Positions 32,298-40,785 are shown, counted from the stretch's first letter. The stretch is DNA of 64,000 bases from Streptomyces sp. 71268 (GCF_029392895.1 NZ_CP114200.1:3503001-3567000); one strand, 5' to 3'. Notes: generated by a model not told the origin, from the sequence alone. Numbers and translations: made by a program.

Positions 32298-32657
32298 TTA
32301 GTCCCATTCCAGGCCGCCGCGACGCCAGACGTAGGCGTACGCGACGAAGACGGTGAGCACGAAGAGGAGCATCTCCACGAGCCCGAACAGGCCGAGCGCG
32401 TCGAAGGTGACGGCCCAGGGATAAAGGAAGACGATCTCGATGTCGAAGACGATGAAGAGCATCGCCGTCAGGTAGTACTTGATCGGGAAACGCCCGCCAC
32501 CGGCCGGCTGCGGGGTCGGCTCGATACCGCACTCGTAGGCTTCGAGCTTCGCCCGGTTGTAGCGCTTGGGGCCGATGATCGTGGCCGCCACCACGGAGAA
32601 GATCGCAAAGCCTGCCCCGAGGGCTCCTAGTACGAGGATGGGCGCATAGGCGTTCAC
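32298..32657 (-). CDS. nuoA: NADH-quinone oxidoreductase subunit A
   Basis: 119 aa, three transmembrane helices, first gene of the nuo operon. The TM1-2 loop holds [11 protein letters not shown], the Cys-bearing loop near the quinone entrance, and [13 protein letters not shown] carries the conserved acidic residues of TM2. GTG start at 32657, preceded by a GAGAGGAGCGAGGAGC purine run. The upstream region has a Rex-type operator. Confidence 0.96.
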   Translation of the reverse strand: MNAYAPILVLGALGAGFAIFSVVAATIIGPKRYNRAKLEAYECGIEPTPQPAGGGRFPIKYYLTAMLFIVFDIEIVFLYPWAVTFDALGLFGLVEMLLFVLTVFVAYAYVWRRGGLEWD

Positions 32658-33366
32658 CGCTCCTCGCTCCTCTCAGTCGACGATGACTGCTGGGCTCCCC
32701 CGGTGGGGGAGGGCTGCTGAGCCCGCTCACTGCCTCATAGATCGCGGACATGTGAGGCAGTTCACAAGCCCGATTCGCCTGCATCCTATGCCTGCCACCT
32801 TGTGATCTGCGACACGGGGTACCGGACCGAGTTTGTGATCTCCACCACCTGACGAACGATCATGAAGTCGGATGAGCGGTGATCTCTCCACGGGAAGCGG
32901 CCGAGTGATCACCAAAGGTGACAATCAAGGGTGTTACCGCTGGTCAAACGGGCCTCGCCCTATCAAGGGATGGCCCATGCACGCAAATTCGCCACAGGCG
33001 GCGCGGCTTGATATAGGAGTCGAGGCGCCGACGCGGCCCGCGCGATCCACGACACCGCGACGGAGATCGTCGGCTCGCGCCTCCGTTCACGAGGCCCTCG
33101 GCCGTGACGTGTGCCACATCACCGCCCGCACGAGATCTCGATTTCGCGGCAACCCTTGGCGCGGACCACTCGATGGTGATAGGCGCGTTCGACGCGCCAG
33201 TTGACCCGCAAAAGCCATGCGTAGGCCCATGATCGCGAAAATCGGACAGGGGCCGACCGGCCCTCACCAAGATCAACTTGGCCGAAATCTGGGCGCGTAC
33301 ACGCCAATTGTGGCGAGCGCCACGTTTGTTGTGAGCAACCTGTGCATCCTGATAGCCAGTGTTCTC
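32658..33366. promoter_or_regulatory. Divergent promoter region nuoA / NlpC-P60 gene
   Basis: About 700 bp with no gene. Besides the Rex site it holds four copies of GTGATC (32802, 32835, 32879, 32905), two of them within TTGTGATCT, and an imperfect inverted repeat GGTGAC-N10-GTTACC (32917-32938). The right part is AT-richer (TTTGTTGTGAGCAACC, 33324-33339) and probably carries the peptidase promoter. I looked for a ydaO-type riboswitch, common before Streptomyces cell-wall hydrolases, and did not see one. Confidence 0.55.
32750..32767 (-). promoter_or_regulatory. Rex operator upstream of nuoA
   Basis: On the minus strand TTGTGAACTGCCTCACAT, about 95-110 nt before the nuoA start. It fits the Streptomyces Rex operator pattern TTGTGAA-N4-TTCACAA with two deviations in the right half. 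Rex is a repressor released by high NADH/NAD+, and the S. coelicolor nuo operon is a described Rex target. A possible -10 (TAGGAT, 32783-32788) would put the site just downstream of the transcription start. Confidence 0.8.
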
Positions 33367-34263
33367 ATGTCCCAGACCGCTCACATACCCAGCCACCGGA
33401 AGCCCCGCCGCTCCGCCTCGTCGCGAGCACTTCGCGCAGGGGTAACCGGTGGCATCCTCACGCTCACGGTGGCCGGAACCGCTGTGTCGGCCTCCGCCGC
33501 CGAGCCCACCGCGGAGACGACGCAGGAGCTGCCCACGCTCACCGCCGACCTGGCGCTGAACACGGTGCAGTCCGCCGACGCCACCGAGCAGGCGGCCTTC
33601 AGCTACCAGCTCCAGGACCAGCAGGAGCAGGCGGCCGGCAAGGCCAAGTCGGAGGCCAAGAAGGCCAAGACCGAGGCCGAGCGCAAGGCCAAGGAGGCGA
33701 AGGAGCGCGCCGAGCGCGCCGCCGCCAAGCGCGCCGCCGCCGCGGAGAAGGCCCGCGAGCAGCGCGCCTCCCGCACCGCCGAGCGCACCACGCTCAGCAC
33801 CGCGAGCACCACCAACACCGGCTCCACCAGTGGCAACGGCTCCGACGCCTCGTCGTCCGACGCCTCCTCCACCCCGCAGACCGAGGCGCCCTCCACCTCG
33901 ACCGGCGGCGGCAACGCCGCCACGGTGGTCAACTTCGTCAAGGCGCAGGTCGGCAAGGCGTACGTCTCCGGCGCCATGGGCCCGTCCTCGTACGACTGCT
34001 CCGGCCTGACCAGCGTCGCCTTCCGCCAGGTCGGCGTCACCCTGCCGCGCGTCTCGCAGGACCAGTCCACCTTCGGCACCCAGGTCTCCCTGAGCAACCT
34101 GCAGCCCGGCGACATTCTGTACTGGGGCAGCGCGGGCAGCGCGTACCACGTCGCCGTCTACATCGGCGACGGCCAGTTCGTCGGCGCCCAGAACTCCGGC
34201 ACCGGCGTGGTCCAGCGCAGCATGAGCTACGACATGCCGACGGGCGCGGTGCGGGTGCTCTGA
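33367..34263 (+). CDS. Secreted NlpC/P60 (C40) peptidoglycan endopeptidase
   Basis: 298 aa extracellular cell-wall hydrolase expected to cut stem peptides of peptidoglycan. Residues 1-45 are a signal peptide (RRSASSRALRAGVTGGILTL, cleavage near SASAAEP). Residues ~75-140 form a Lys/Ala/Glu/Arg-rich coiled coil, ~140-180 a Ser/Thr linker, and ~183-298 the NlpC/P60 domain with catalytic Cys211 (YDCSGLT) and His261 (AYHVAVYIG). The ATG at 33367 begins the signal peptide. It is divergent from nuo and monocistronic, with a strong terminator ~330 bp downstream. Possibly Tat-exported because of the paired arginines. Confidence 0.95.
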   Translation: MSQTAHIPSHRKPRRSASSRALRAGVTGGILTLTVAGTAVSASAAEPTAETTQELPTLTADLALNTVQSADATEQAAFSYQLQDQQEQAAGKAKSEAKKAKTEAERKAKEAKERAERAAAKRAAAAEKAREQRASRTAERTTLSTASTTNTGSTSGNGSDASSSDASSTPQTEAPSTSTGGGNAATVVNFVKAQVGKAYVSGAMGPSSYDCSGLTSVAFRQVGVTLPRVSQDQSTFGTQVSLSNLQPGDILYWGSAGSAYHVAVYIGDGQFVGAQNSGTGVVQRSMSYDMPTGAVRVL

Positions 34264-34595
34264 CGGCCGCGCCTGCGCGGGGTTCGCCTCGCGTCGGGTT
34301 CGACTGGCCGGTGGGTTCGGCTGGCTGGTGGGCTCGTCTGACGTCGCGTTCGGCTGGCCGGCGGGCTCGCCTGACGTCGGGTTCGCCCGGCCGGACCGAC
34401 CGTGGGCGGGCCCCGAGGGTCGCCGTACGGCCCCTGGGCGGCCCCTGCATGGGCGCGTGAGCGCCGCGGGGGCGGTTGGGGCGGTACGCGTTACGCGTGT
34501 GACGCGTGTGCTGCCTGAGCCGTACGGAGCCGCTTCGCGGGCCGCGTGAACCGCACGGAGCCGATGCGAGGCTGCGCCTACGCGTACAAACCGCA

Positions 34596-34638
34596 CGAAG
34601 GGCCGCCGCTTCCTCTTGGAGGGAGCGGCGGCCCTTCG
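34596..34638. terminator. Long 3-nt-loop hairpin
   Basis: The outer 15 bp (CGAAGGGCCGCCGCT and its complement) are perfect. The inner bases continue pairing (TCCTC/GAGGG with one wobble) down to a TTG loop, giving about 20 paired bases. It lies between the peptidase and the next plus-strand gene and most likely ends the peptidase transcript. Confidence 0.8.
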
Positions 34639-34818
34639 GCGTTTCCGGGGTAGCTGGGCGCGCGGACGCGTGCCGTTGGCGCTCGCGGAGCGGTCGTGCT
34701 GCCCCCGCATGGCCGAAGGGTGCTGCTGAGGGCGGGGGTTGACCGGCGGACGCCTGCCGGCTGGCGACACCCCACGTTACGGTCATGTACACGCGTCTGT
34801 TCCGTGACGGGGGGTTAC

Positions 34819-35043
34819 GTGATCACCGTAATGCTGTTTCTGGCCGGGATCGTTGGCGCGGTGGTGGGACTGGCCTGGAAGTTGGGCCGGCGAAGTGGGC
34901 TGCGGGGCGAGTCGGCGGACGAGCTGCGCATCGAGCAACTGCGCAGACAACAGGCGAGCGGCGCGCGGGCCAGCTACAGCTCGATCAACGTGCGCAGCAC
35001 GTTCGGCTTGACCGCCGAGGACAACCACAAGTACCACCGGTGA
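34819..35043 (+). CDS. Small single-span membrane protein, unknown
   Basis: 74 aa. An N-terminal helix (VMLFLAGIVGAVVGLAWKLG) precedes a basic amphipathic stretch (RRSGLRGESADELRIEQLRRQQ) and a short tail ending TAEDNHKYHR. The GTG at 34819 follows a G-rich ribosome-site-like run; an ATG four codons later is the alternative. No known domain. The layout (membrane anchor plus charged helix) suggests a cytoplasmic-facing accessory protein. Confidence 0.55.
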   Translation: MITVMLFLAGIVGAVVGLAWKLGRRSGLRGESADELRIEQLRRQQASGARASYSSINVRSTFGLTAEDNHKYHR

Positions 35044-35381
35044 GGGGCTCTAGGGGATACACCCGTGCTTTTGGTCAGCGGCACCTCTGACACCGCGGCT
35101 AATGTCCCGTCAGTTCCGGTCAACAGTTTCGGCAGCGATACAGAAGTCGTGCTCCTCGCTCATGGCCGCGCAGACTTGACGGCCACCAGCCGCACATTCC
35201 ACCGATTCGATGCCGCCGTACTCGCACACTACTCGCGAGATATCGGGTGCGCGGGGTCAGGCGCACCGAAAAAAATATCCGCGATTTACGCTGCCCCGCC
35301 ACAGTCCAGGGCCGACCGTAGCCAGTCATAGAAGTGTGGGCATTCCGCTCGCTGCTCCCACCCAGGCGTTGCGTACCCTCC
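35044..35381. other. Gene-free, less GC-rich stretch
   Basis: Composition drops noticeably (for example a CGAAAAAAATATCC run near 35270). Possible ORFs on either strand have no ribosome site or recognisable domain. It probably marks the left edge of an acquired segment that runs through the two immunity-like genes to about 36550. Confidence 0.4.
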
Positions 35382-35750
35382 TTATCCGCGAACCATCACG
35401 CGCGAAAACCGAGAGGATTGCTCCAACCAATAATCGCGACAGTCGGGGTCATCAATCTGTAGGTCGATCTCCGAACGCGAAGCCAGGACGAACACGATCC
35501 CTGCTACTCCTTCAAGAAGGCTTCGCATAATTGGATGATTAGTAGACCAGTGACGCCGGAGTAGGGCTGTCGCGAAGGCGGCGAAAGAGGTGGCGTTCAA
35601 CTCGCATTCGTCGTCTACGACCGGACCGATACCCGTGCTCTCGCTTAACAGCGAGGCGATACCTTCAGCTTCGGCAATAAACAGCCTGGCGATGGAGTTC
35701 GAGGGATTCCATACGTCACGGTCGGCAACGCGGAAGAAGCAGCTCATCAA
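35382..35750 (-). CDS. DUF6086-like small protein
   Basis: 122 aa acidic, probably cytoplasmic protein. It begins CFFRVADRDVWNPSNSIARLFIAEAEGIA and continues TGIGPVVDDECELNATSFAAFATALLRRHWSTNHP, a pattern I associate with the streptomycete DUF6086 family, whose members often sit beside toxin-immunity genes. The start ATG at 35750 overlaps the stop of the preceding gene (ATGA), so the two are coupled. GC content is below that of the flanking genes. The function is unknown; an immunity role is inferred from its partner. Confidence 0.65.
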   Translation of the reverse strand: MMSCFFRVADRDVWNPSNSIARLFIAEAEGIASLLSESTGIGPVVDDECELNATSFAAFATALLRRHWSTNHPIMRSLLEGVAGIVFVLASRSEIDLQIDDPDCRDYWLEQSSRFSRVMVRG

Positions 35751-36544
35751 ATCCTCCAGCGCAGCACGACGCTTTGCACGCGGGCGCGTAGTTCGTCACC
35801 TGTCAGGCTTCCGGGCTCGCAGGGACTCTCGCCGAACGAGTATTCTTCGAGAGCAGCGAAGATCTCTTGCATATCCGATGCGATCCACTCCCTCGCGCGC
35901 TCGCCATCACGTAACGCCTTCCGCCGGCCGGCCAACCAGCCTTTGGCGAACTCTGGTGCGGCGATTTCCCCGTGCGCGAATGACCTCATCACCGCCACTT
36001 GCCGGGCCATCCCGGTCCCGGCCGGTACGTCGCGCAGCGATCCCCAGGCGACATAACGTGCGGGGTATCTTCGCGCAACGTCTTGGAGAGTAGGCACACG
36101 TGCTGAGAGCCGTCGAGCAGTTCTCTCGAACTGCGTTCGCAAACGGTCGACACCTTCGCCCGCCGCCCCGCCCAAGAAGTGGGCATCGCCCGCGATGAGG
36201 GCGTAGCCATGTTCGGTGAGGAGAAGGGCTCCACGGAGATTGGACGCGGCAACGAGTGCTGGCCGCCCTCGGTATCGGTCGCCAACCGCGGTATCCACCG
36301 ACGCCTGCGACACGGCAGCCTCAGTCAGCGGCTGCTTCTCGCGCCCCTCGGCAAGTGTGGATATCAGGATGGCGCGCGCTCCACAGGCGCGACTTCCGGC
36401 TACCAAGCGGCGCACGTGATCTGAACCGAGTCGGGTACCAGCCACAAAAGGGACGACGTGTTTATCGTGCTGCGCGAGCCACTCTTCTGAGTATCGCTCC
36501 GGACCCGCGAGAGTACAGCCATTTAGCTCTTCGTTCGTTCGCAC
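35747..36544 (-). CDS. Colicin-immunity-like domain protein
   Basis: About 265 aa from the chosen GTG. Residues ~1-160 are a domain I do not recognise (EELNGCTLAGPERYSEEWLAQHDKHVV... NLRGALLLTEHGYALIAGD). The C-terminal ~100 residues (VMRSFAHGEIAAPEFAKGWLAGRRKALRDGERAREWI...FAALEEYSFGE) resemble the colicin D immunity-type helical domain found in many actinobacterial proteins. The start is uncertain: the frame stays open to 36742, but codons before 36544 are Val/Gly/Arg repeats. It overlaps the DUF6086-like gene. No cognate toxin is in the window. Lower GC than its surroundings. Confidence 0.55.
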   Translation of the reverse strand: MRTNEELNGCTLAGPERYSEEWLAQHDKHVVPFVAGTRLGSDHVRRLVAGSRACGARAILISTLAEGREKQPLTEAAVSQASVDTAVGDRYRGRPALVAASNLRGALLLTEHGYALIAGDAHFLGGAAGEGVDRLRTQFERTARRLSARVPTLQDVARRYPARYVAWGSLRDVPAGTGMARQVAVMRSFAHGEIAAPEFAKGWLAGRRKALRDGERAREWIASDMQEIFAALEEYSFGESPCEPGSLTGDELRARVQSVVLRWRI

Positions 36545-36950
36545 GTTCGCCCATCCACGGGGGACAGCCTCCCCTGGGCCGCGCGTTCCGCATCGCTGGG
36601 TTTCTGCCCCCGAAACGACACGGCCGCGCACTCGTCGACCAGCCCCATGCCGCCCCCTGCCACATCCCACACGACCGCGCACGGCCACAACCGCGTCCAC
36701 GGCCACAGCCGCACCCACGCCCACCGTGACTGCGTACCGCACACACCGTACGACACTCCGTCAGTGTGTTCGAGGCCGGGCGGGTGACCGTTCGTCCGGT
36801 GTGCCCCCGGCGTGCGCCCGGTTCACGACTTCCGGTGAGCTGTCGCGACAACGCCCTCCCCGCCGCGTCCGGTTCGTCACGCTCGGCGGTGCAGCGAGGG
36901 ACGAGCGTTCGGCCAGCCACGGGCGGCCGACCAGAACGAAGGGCTCAGCC

Positions 36951-38015
36951 ATGCAGGGATGGAGCACCCGCCGCCGGGACGCGCGACTCAGGCGTCTGGG
37001 GCCGTCGCGGGCGGAGCGGACGGCGCGGTTGCCGTACCCCGACGGGTGGTTCGGGCTGGCGACCAGTCGGGAGGTCGGGCGCGGAGCGGTGGTGACGCGG
37101 CGGTTGATGGGGGACGACGTGGTGCTCTACCGCACCCGAGGCGGGCGCCTGCGCGCCGTACGCCCCTTCTGCCCGCACCTCGGCGCGCACCTGGGCCACG
37201 GCGGGGCCGTGCGCGGCGAGAACATCGTCTGCCCCTTCCACCACTTCGAGTTCGCCCCGGACGGGGCGTGCGTCGCTACCGGGTACGGCAGCAGCCCGCC
37301 GCCGAAGGCGCGGCTGGGGACGCTGCACGTACGGGAGGTGGACGACCTGATCTACGTGTGGCGGCACGCGCAGGGGCAGCCGCCCTCGTGGGAGATCGAG
37401 CCGTGGCCGCTCGACGCCGCGTACCCCACCCCGTACGGCAAGCGGCACCTGCTGCGCGACCATCCGCAGGACGTGGTGGAGAACATCGTGGACTTCGGCC
37501 ATCTGACCCCCATCCACGGCACGGTGGGCGAGGTGCTGAGCGAGCCCCGGTTCGAGGCGGAGAGGCTGCGCACCAGCTTCCGCATCCTGCCGGCCGGCGG
37601 TGACACGGCGGCCTGGGTCTCGGCCGCGGCCCCGGAGCTGACGGTGCGGGTGCAGGGGCTCGGCATCGTCTACACGAGCGTCGAGGTGCCGAAGATCGGT
37701 TGTCACATCCGTACGGTGCTGACTGCCACGCCGGTGAGCCCGACCCACGTCGAGGTGTACGTCTCCGGCACGATGTGGTTCGACCGGCTCGGGCGCGGCC
37801 GGGCGGCCGGGGCGTTGACCAGCGCCCTGTCCCGGCCGCTGGCCTGGGTGGGCTCGTTCGACTTCGGCAAGGACTTCCCCGTCTGGGCGCACAAGACCTA
37901 CCTGGAACGCCCCCGGCTCGCCAAGGGCGACGGCCCGATCATGAACTACCGCCGCTGGGCGCGACAGTTCTACAGCGAGCCGCTGGGGGCGGACGTCGCG
38001 GAGGAGGCCGGGTAG
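36951..38015 (+). CDS. Rieske non-haem iron oxygenase
   Basis: 354 aa oxygenase component. The Rieske [2Fe-2S] centre is complete (Cys74, His76, Cys94, His97 in CPHLGAH...CPFHH). The mononuclear iron site is NIVDFGHLTPIH with His184 and His189, a pattern close to 3-ketosteroid 9α-hydroxylase and cholesterol-desaturase-like enzymes. The substrate may be a steroid or other hydrophobic ring, but this cannot be fixed. No ferredoxin or reductase gene is adjacent, so electron donors must be elsewhere. The ATG at 36951 is preferred; upstream in-frame sequence is Arg-rich with no fold. Confidence 0.9.
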   Translation: MQGWSTRRRDARLRRLGPSRAERTARLPYPDGWFGLATSREVGRGAVVTRRLMGDDVVLYRTRGGRLRAVRPFCPHLGAHLGHGGAVRGENIVCPFHHFEFAPDGACVATGYGSSPPPKARLGTLHVREVDDLIYVWRHAQGQPPSWEIEPWPLDAAYPTPYGKRHLLRDHPQDVVENIVDFGHLTPIHGTVGEVLSEPRFEAERLRTSFRILPAGGDTAAWVSAAAPELTVRVQGLGIVYTSVEVPKIGCHIRTVLTATPVSPTHVEVYVSGTMWFDRLGRGRAAGALTSALSRPLAWVGSFDFGKDFPVWAHKTYLERPRLAKGDGPIMNYRRWARQFYSEPLGADVAEEAG

Positions 38016-38102
38016 CGACCGAGCGTGGACCGGCGCCTCAGCGGGCGGCTGCATTCACCCCCTCGCGGAGGCTTTCCCTACCGTCGGTGCTGCGTCTTAT
38101 TC

Positions 38103-38333
38103 ATGACCACACAGAACGCCGAGCGAGCCGGCAAGAGGTCCGTCACGATGGACCAGTCGTTGATCGAGGAAGTCGAGGAGCGTATGGGAAAGGGCGGCTT
38201 CTCCTCCGTCGTTGCCGAGGCCCTGGAAGAGTGGCTCGCCACCCAGGAGCTCCGCGAGGTCGTGGCCGCCGATCAGGAGGCGTTCGGCCCCGTCTCCCCC
38301 GAGGCCCGGCGACAGGCGGAACAGGAGTGGTGA
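38103..38333 (+). CDS. Ribbon-helix-helix-type antitoxin
   Basis: 76 aa. Residues ~14-50 (SVTMDQSLIEEVEERMGKGGFSSVVAEALEEWL) match a MetJ/Arc-like DNA-binding fold, and the acidic tail (EAFGPVSPEARRQAEQEW) would wrap a toxin. It is the type usually paired with a PIN-domain RNase in VapBC-like modules. The ATG at 38103 begins the conserved part. The next ORF starts inside its stop codon (GTGA), the normal antitoxin-toxin overlap, but that toxin gene is damaged. Confidence 0.75.
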   Translation: MTTQNAERAGKRSVTMDQSLIEEVEERMGKGGFSSVVAEALEEWLATQELREVVAADQEAFGPVSPEARRQAEQEW

Positions 38334-38510
38334 GCGAGCGTCTCAAGGCCAAGCTCAGGAGTGAGGGCACGCTCGTCCTTGAGACCCAGGGGCTTTCCGC
38401 GCACGTCGAGGGCGAGGGGGATACGGACCCGCATCGAGGTCGCTCAGCAGAGTGGGCGACGAGTGGCGCTGTCGCGCTCCCACCGTGAAAATCGTCCACG
38501 TCTGAGAAGT
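38330..38510 (+). pseudogene. Truncated PIN-domain toxin remnant
   Basis: From the GTG overlapping the antitoxin stop the frame reads MSERLKAKLRSEGTLVLE then TQGLSAHVEGEGD, like the first strand of PIN toxins (GTLVLD.EGLS). The usual catalytic Asp is replaced by Glu, and the frame drifts to a stop at 38488. A different frame over 38420-38480 gives TRIEVAQQSGRRVALS, typical of the next PIN segment. This points to a frameshift near 38420 plus loss of the ~90 C-terminal residues. The antitoxin is therefore probably an orphan. Confidence 0.6.
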
Positions 38511-38566
38511 CGGCCGGCGTTCGCCGGGCCGCTCGGCCTTCCGCCTCGCGACCCGGCGTCAGATCA

Positions 38567-40153
38567 TCAGGCGCGCGGAGCCACCTTGCTCAGCCCGTTG
38601 ATGATGCGGTCCATCGCGTCGCCGCCCGACGGGTCGGTCAGGTTGGCCAGCATCTTCAGGACGAAGCGCATGAGGATGGGGTGGGTCAGGCCGCGCTCGG
38701 TGGCGATCTTCATGATCTTCGGCTGGCCGATGAGCTTCACGAAGGCGCGGCCGAGCGTGTAGTAGCCGCCGTAGGTGTCCTTGAGGACGCGCGGGTAGCG
38801 CTCCAGCGCGGCCTCGCGCTGGGCGGCGGTCGGGCGGGCCTTGGCCTGGACGATGACCTCGGAGGCGATCTGCGCCGACTCCATGGCGTACGCGATGCCC
38901 TCGCCGTTGAACGGGTTGACCATGCCGCCCGAGTCGCCGACGAGCAGCAGGCCGCGCGTGTAGTGCGGCTGCCGGTTGAACGCCATCGGCAGCGCGGCGC
39001 CACGGATCGGGCCCGTCATGTGCTCGGGCGTGAACTGCCACTCCTCGGGCATCGAGGCGCACCACGCCTTGAGGACCTCGCGCCAGTCCAGGTCCTTGTA
39101 GCCGCTGGAGGTGTTGAGCACGCCCAGGCCCACGTTGCAGGTGCCGTCGCCCATGCCGAAGACCCAGCCGTAGCCCGGCAGCAGCTTGGGGGTGTCGCCG
39201 CGGCGGTCCCACAGTTCGAGCCAGGACTCCAGATAGTCGTCCTTGTCGCGCGGGCTGTCGAAGTAGGTGCGCACGGCCACGCCCATCGGGCGGTTCTCGG
39301 CCCGGTGCAGGCCCATCGCGAGGGAGAGCCGTGAGGAGTTGCCGTCGGCCGCGACGACCAGCGGCGCGTGGAAGGTGACCGGCGTCTTGTCCTGGCCGAG
39401 CTTGGCGTGCACGCCGGTGATCCGGTTGGTGCGCGGGTCGATGATCGGCGCGCCCACGTTGCACTGCTCGTACAGCCGCGCCCCCGCCTTCTGCGCCTGC
39501 ACCGCCAACTGCTCGTCGAAGTCGTCCCGCTTGCGGACCAGGCCGTAGTCGGGGTACGAGGCGAGGTCGGGCCAGTCGAGTTGGAGGCGGGTGCCGCCGC
39601 TGATGATGCGCAGGCCCTGGTTGCGCAGCCAGCCGGCCTCCTCGCTGATGTCGATGCCCATCGCGACGAGCTGCTTGGTGGCGCGCGGGGTCAGGCCGTC
39701 GCCGCACACCTTCTCGCGCGGGAACGACGTCTTCTCCAGGAGCAGGACGTCGAGGCCGGCCTTGGCGAGGTAGTACGCGGTGGTCGAGCCGGCCGGGCCC
39801 GCGCCGACCACGATCACGTCGGCGGTGCGCTCGGAGAGCGCGTCGTCGCCGAGGCCGACGGCGACGGCCGACGGCGTGCGCGGTGCCTTGGTGCGGGCCG
39901 TGTCCTCGCTGGCGGCCGTGTCCTTGGTGACGGCCGTGTCCTTGCTGGTGGCGGCGGGCTCGGAGGGCGAGGCCGCGGCGTCGGCGGCGGGCTCGGCCTC
40001 CGGGCCCGGGGCGGCGGCTGCCGGTTGCGTGGCGCTGGTCGCGGCGGACTCGGCTGCTCCGGTCCCGTTACCGGTACCGCCCGTCCCTGGGGCGTCGGTC
40101 TCGGAGGCGCCGGTCTGGGGAAGGTCGGTCTCGGCGGGGGCGTTCTCGCTCAC
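38567..40153 (-). CDS. Geranylgeranyl reductase family FAD-dependent oxidoreductase
   Basis: 528 aa. The first ~100 residues are Ala/Thr/Glu/Pro-rich and disordered. Then comes an FAD-binding GGR fold: VIVVGAGPAGS (114-124), the family motif SFPREKVCGDGLTPRA, DGNSSRLSLAMG and LLLVGDSGGMVNPFNGEGIAYAMESA. Relatives saturate isoprenoid double bonds; MenJ of mycobacteria reduces one unit of the menaquinone tail. With nuo and mqn genes nearby, menaquinone side-chain saturation is the likely role, as Streptomyces makes partly hydrogenated menaquinones. GTG start at 40153; the start of the disordered region is the main uncertainty. Confidence 0.88.
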   Translation of the reverse strand: MSENAPAETDLPQTGASETDAPGTGGTGNGTGAAESAATSATQPAAAAPGPEAEPAADAAASPSEPAATSKDTAVTKDTAASEDTARTKAPRTPSAVAVGLGDDALSERTADVIVVGAGPAGSTTAYYLAKAGLDVLLLEKTSFPREKVCGDGLTPRATKQLVAMGIDISEEAGWLRNQGLRIISGGTRLQLDWPDLASYPDYGLVRKRDDFDEQLAVQAQKAGARLYEQCNVGAPIIDPRTNRITGVHAKLGQDKTPVTFHAPLVVAADGNSSRLSLAMGLHRAENRPMGVAVRTYFDSPRDKDDYLESWLELWDRRGDTPKLLPGYGWVFGMGDGTCNVGLGVLNTSSGYKDLDWREVLKAWCASMPEEWQFTPEHMTGPIRGAALPMAFNRQPHYTRGLLLVGDSGGMVNPFNGEGIAYAMESAQIASEVIVQAKARPTAAQREAALERYPRVLKDTYGGYYTLGRAFVKLIGQPKIMKIATERGLTHPILMRFVLKMLANLTDPSGGDAMDRIINGLSKVAPRA

Positions 40154-40254
40154 GGAGGTTCTCCCGAAGACTCGGTATCTGCGTGCCGGTCGCGCCGGGC
40201 ACTGGACGGGTGCAGTCTATGTGGCGTACGCGAACTCGCGAGAAGGGCGCCCTC

Positions 40255-40761
40255 ATGCCGATATCCGGAGCTACTGTGCAGTTGCGAGTACCGATCCCCG
40301 AGGACGCGGCTGCCTGGCACCGGCTCTTCGACGACCCCGACGTCATGGAGTTCCACGGCGGCGCCTCCCATGACCTCGCCCATTACGAGGAGTTCGCCGC
40401 CCGCCAGCGCGCCCACCACGACCACATCGGCGTCTGTCTCTACACCCTGCTCGACGCGGCCGGCGAGCCGGTCGGCTTCACCGGCGCCCAGCCCTGGCCG
40501 CACGAGTGGGGCCCCAAGGGCGAGATCGAGATCGGCTGGCGGCTCGGCCGCGCGCACTGGGGCCGGGGTTACGCGACGCTCGCCGCCGAGACGACGCTGG
40601 AACGGGCCCGCGCGGTCGGCATCCGGCACGTGGTCGCGATGGTCGCCGCGGAGAACGCGCGCTCCATCGCGGTCATCCAGCGGCTGGGCATGAAGGAGTC
40701 CGAGACGTACGTCTCGCCGGTCTCCAAGACCCGCGGGCTCTGTTTCCGGCTCGACCTGTAG
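40255..40761 (+). CDS. GNAT family N-acetyltransferase
   Basis: 168 aa acetyltransferase of the RimJ/RimL-like group. It starts VQLRVPIPEDAAAWHRLFDDPDVMEF; the acetyl-CoA-binding loop is GRAHWGRGYATLAAETTLERA, and the last part AENARSIAVIQRLGMKESET is the conserved β-bulge region. The ATG at 40255 has an AAGGG run upstream; an in-frame ATG at 40219 is possible. The substrate (a protein N-terminus or small amine) is unknown. Divergent from the GGR gene. Confidence 0.9.
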   Translation: MPISGATVQLRVPIPEDAAAWHRLFDDPDVMEFHGGASHDLAHYEEFAARQRAHHDHIGVCLYTLLDAAGEPVGFTGAQPWPHEWGPKGEIEIGWRLGRAHWGRGYATLAAETTLERARAVGIRHVVAMVAAENARSIAVIQRLGMKESETYVSPVSKTRGLCFRLDL

Positions 40762-40785
40762 GGGCGGCGGCCCCTCCCCTGGTCC

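Noticed and set aside
32860..33366. ydaO (c-di-AMP) riboswitch before the NlpC/P60 gene
   Set aside because: Such riboswitches precede some Streptomyces cell-wall hydrolases, but I could not find the conserved core segments here.
35065..35331. 88-codon plus-strand ORF after the small membrane protein
   Set aside because: No ribosome site, no recognisable domain, and composition changes across it.
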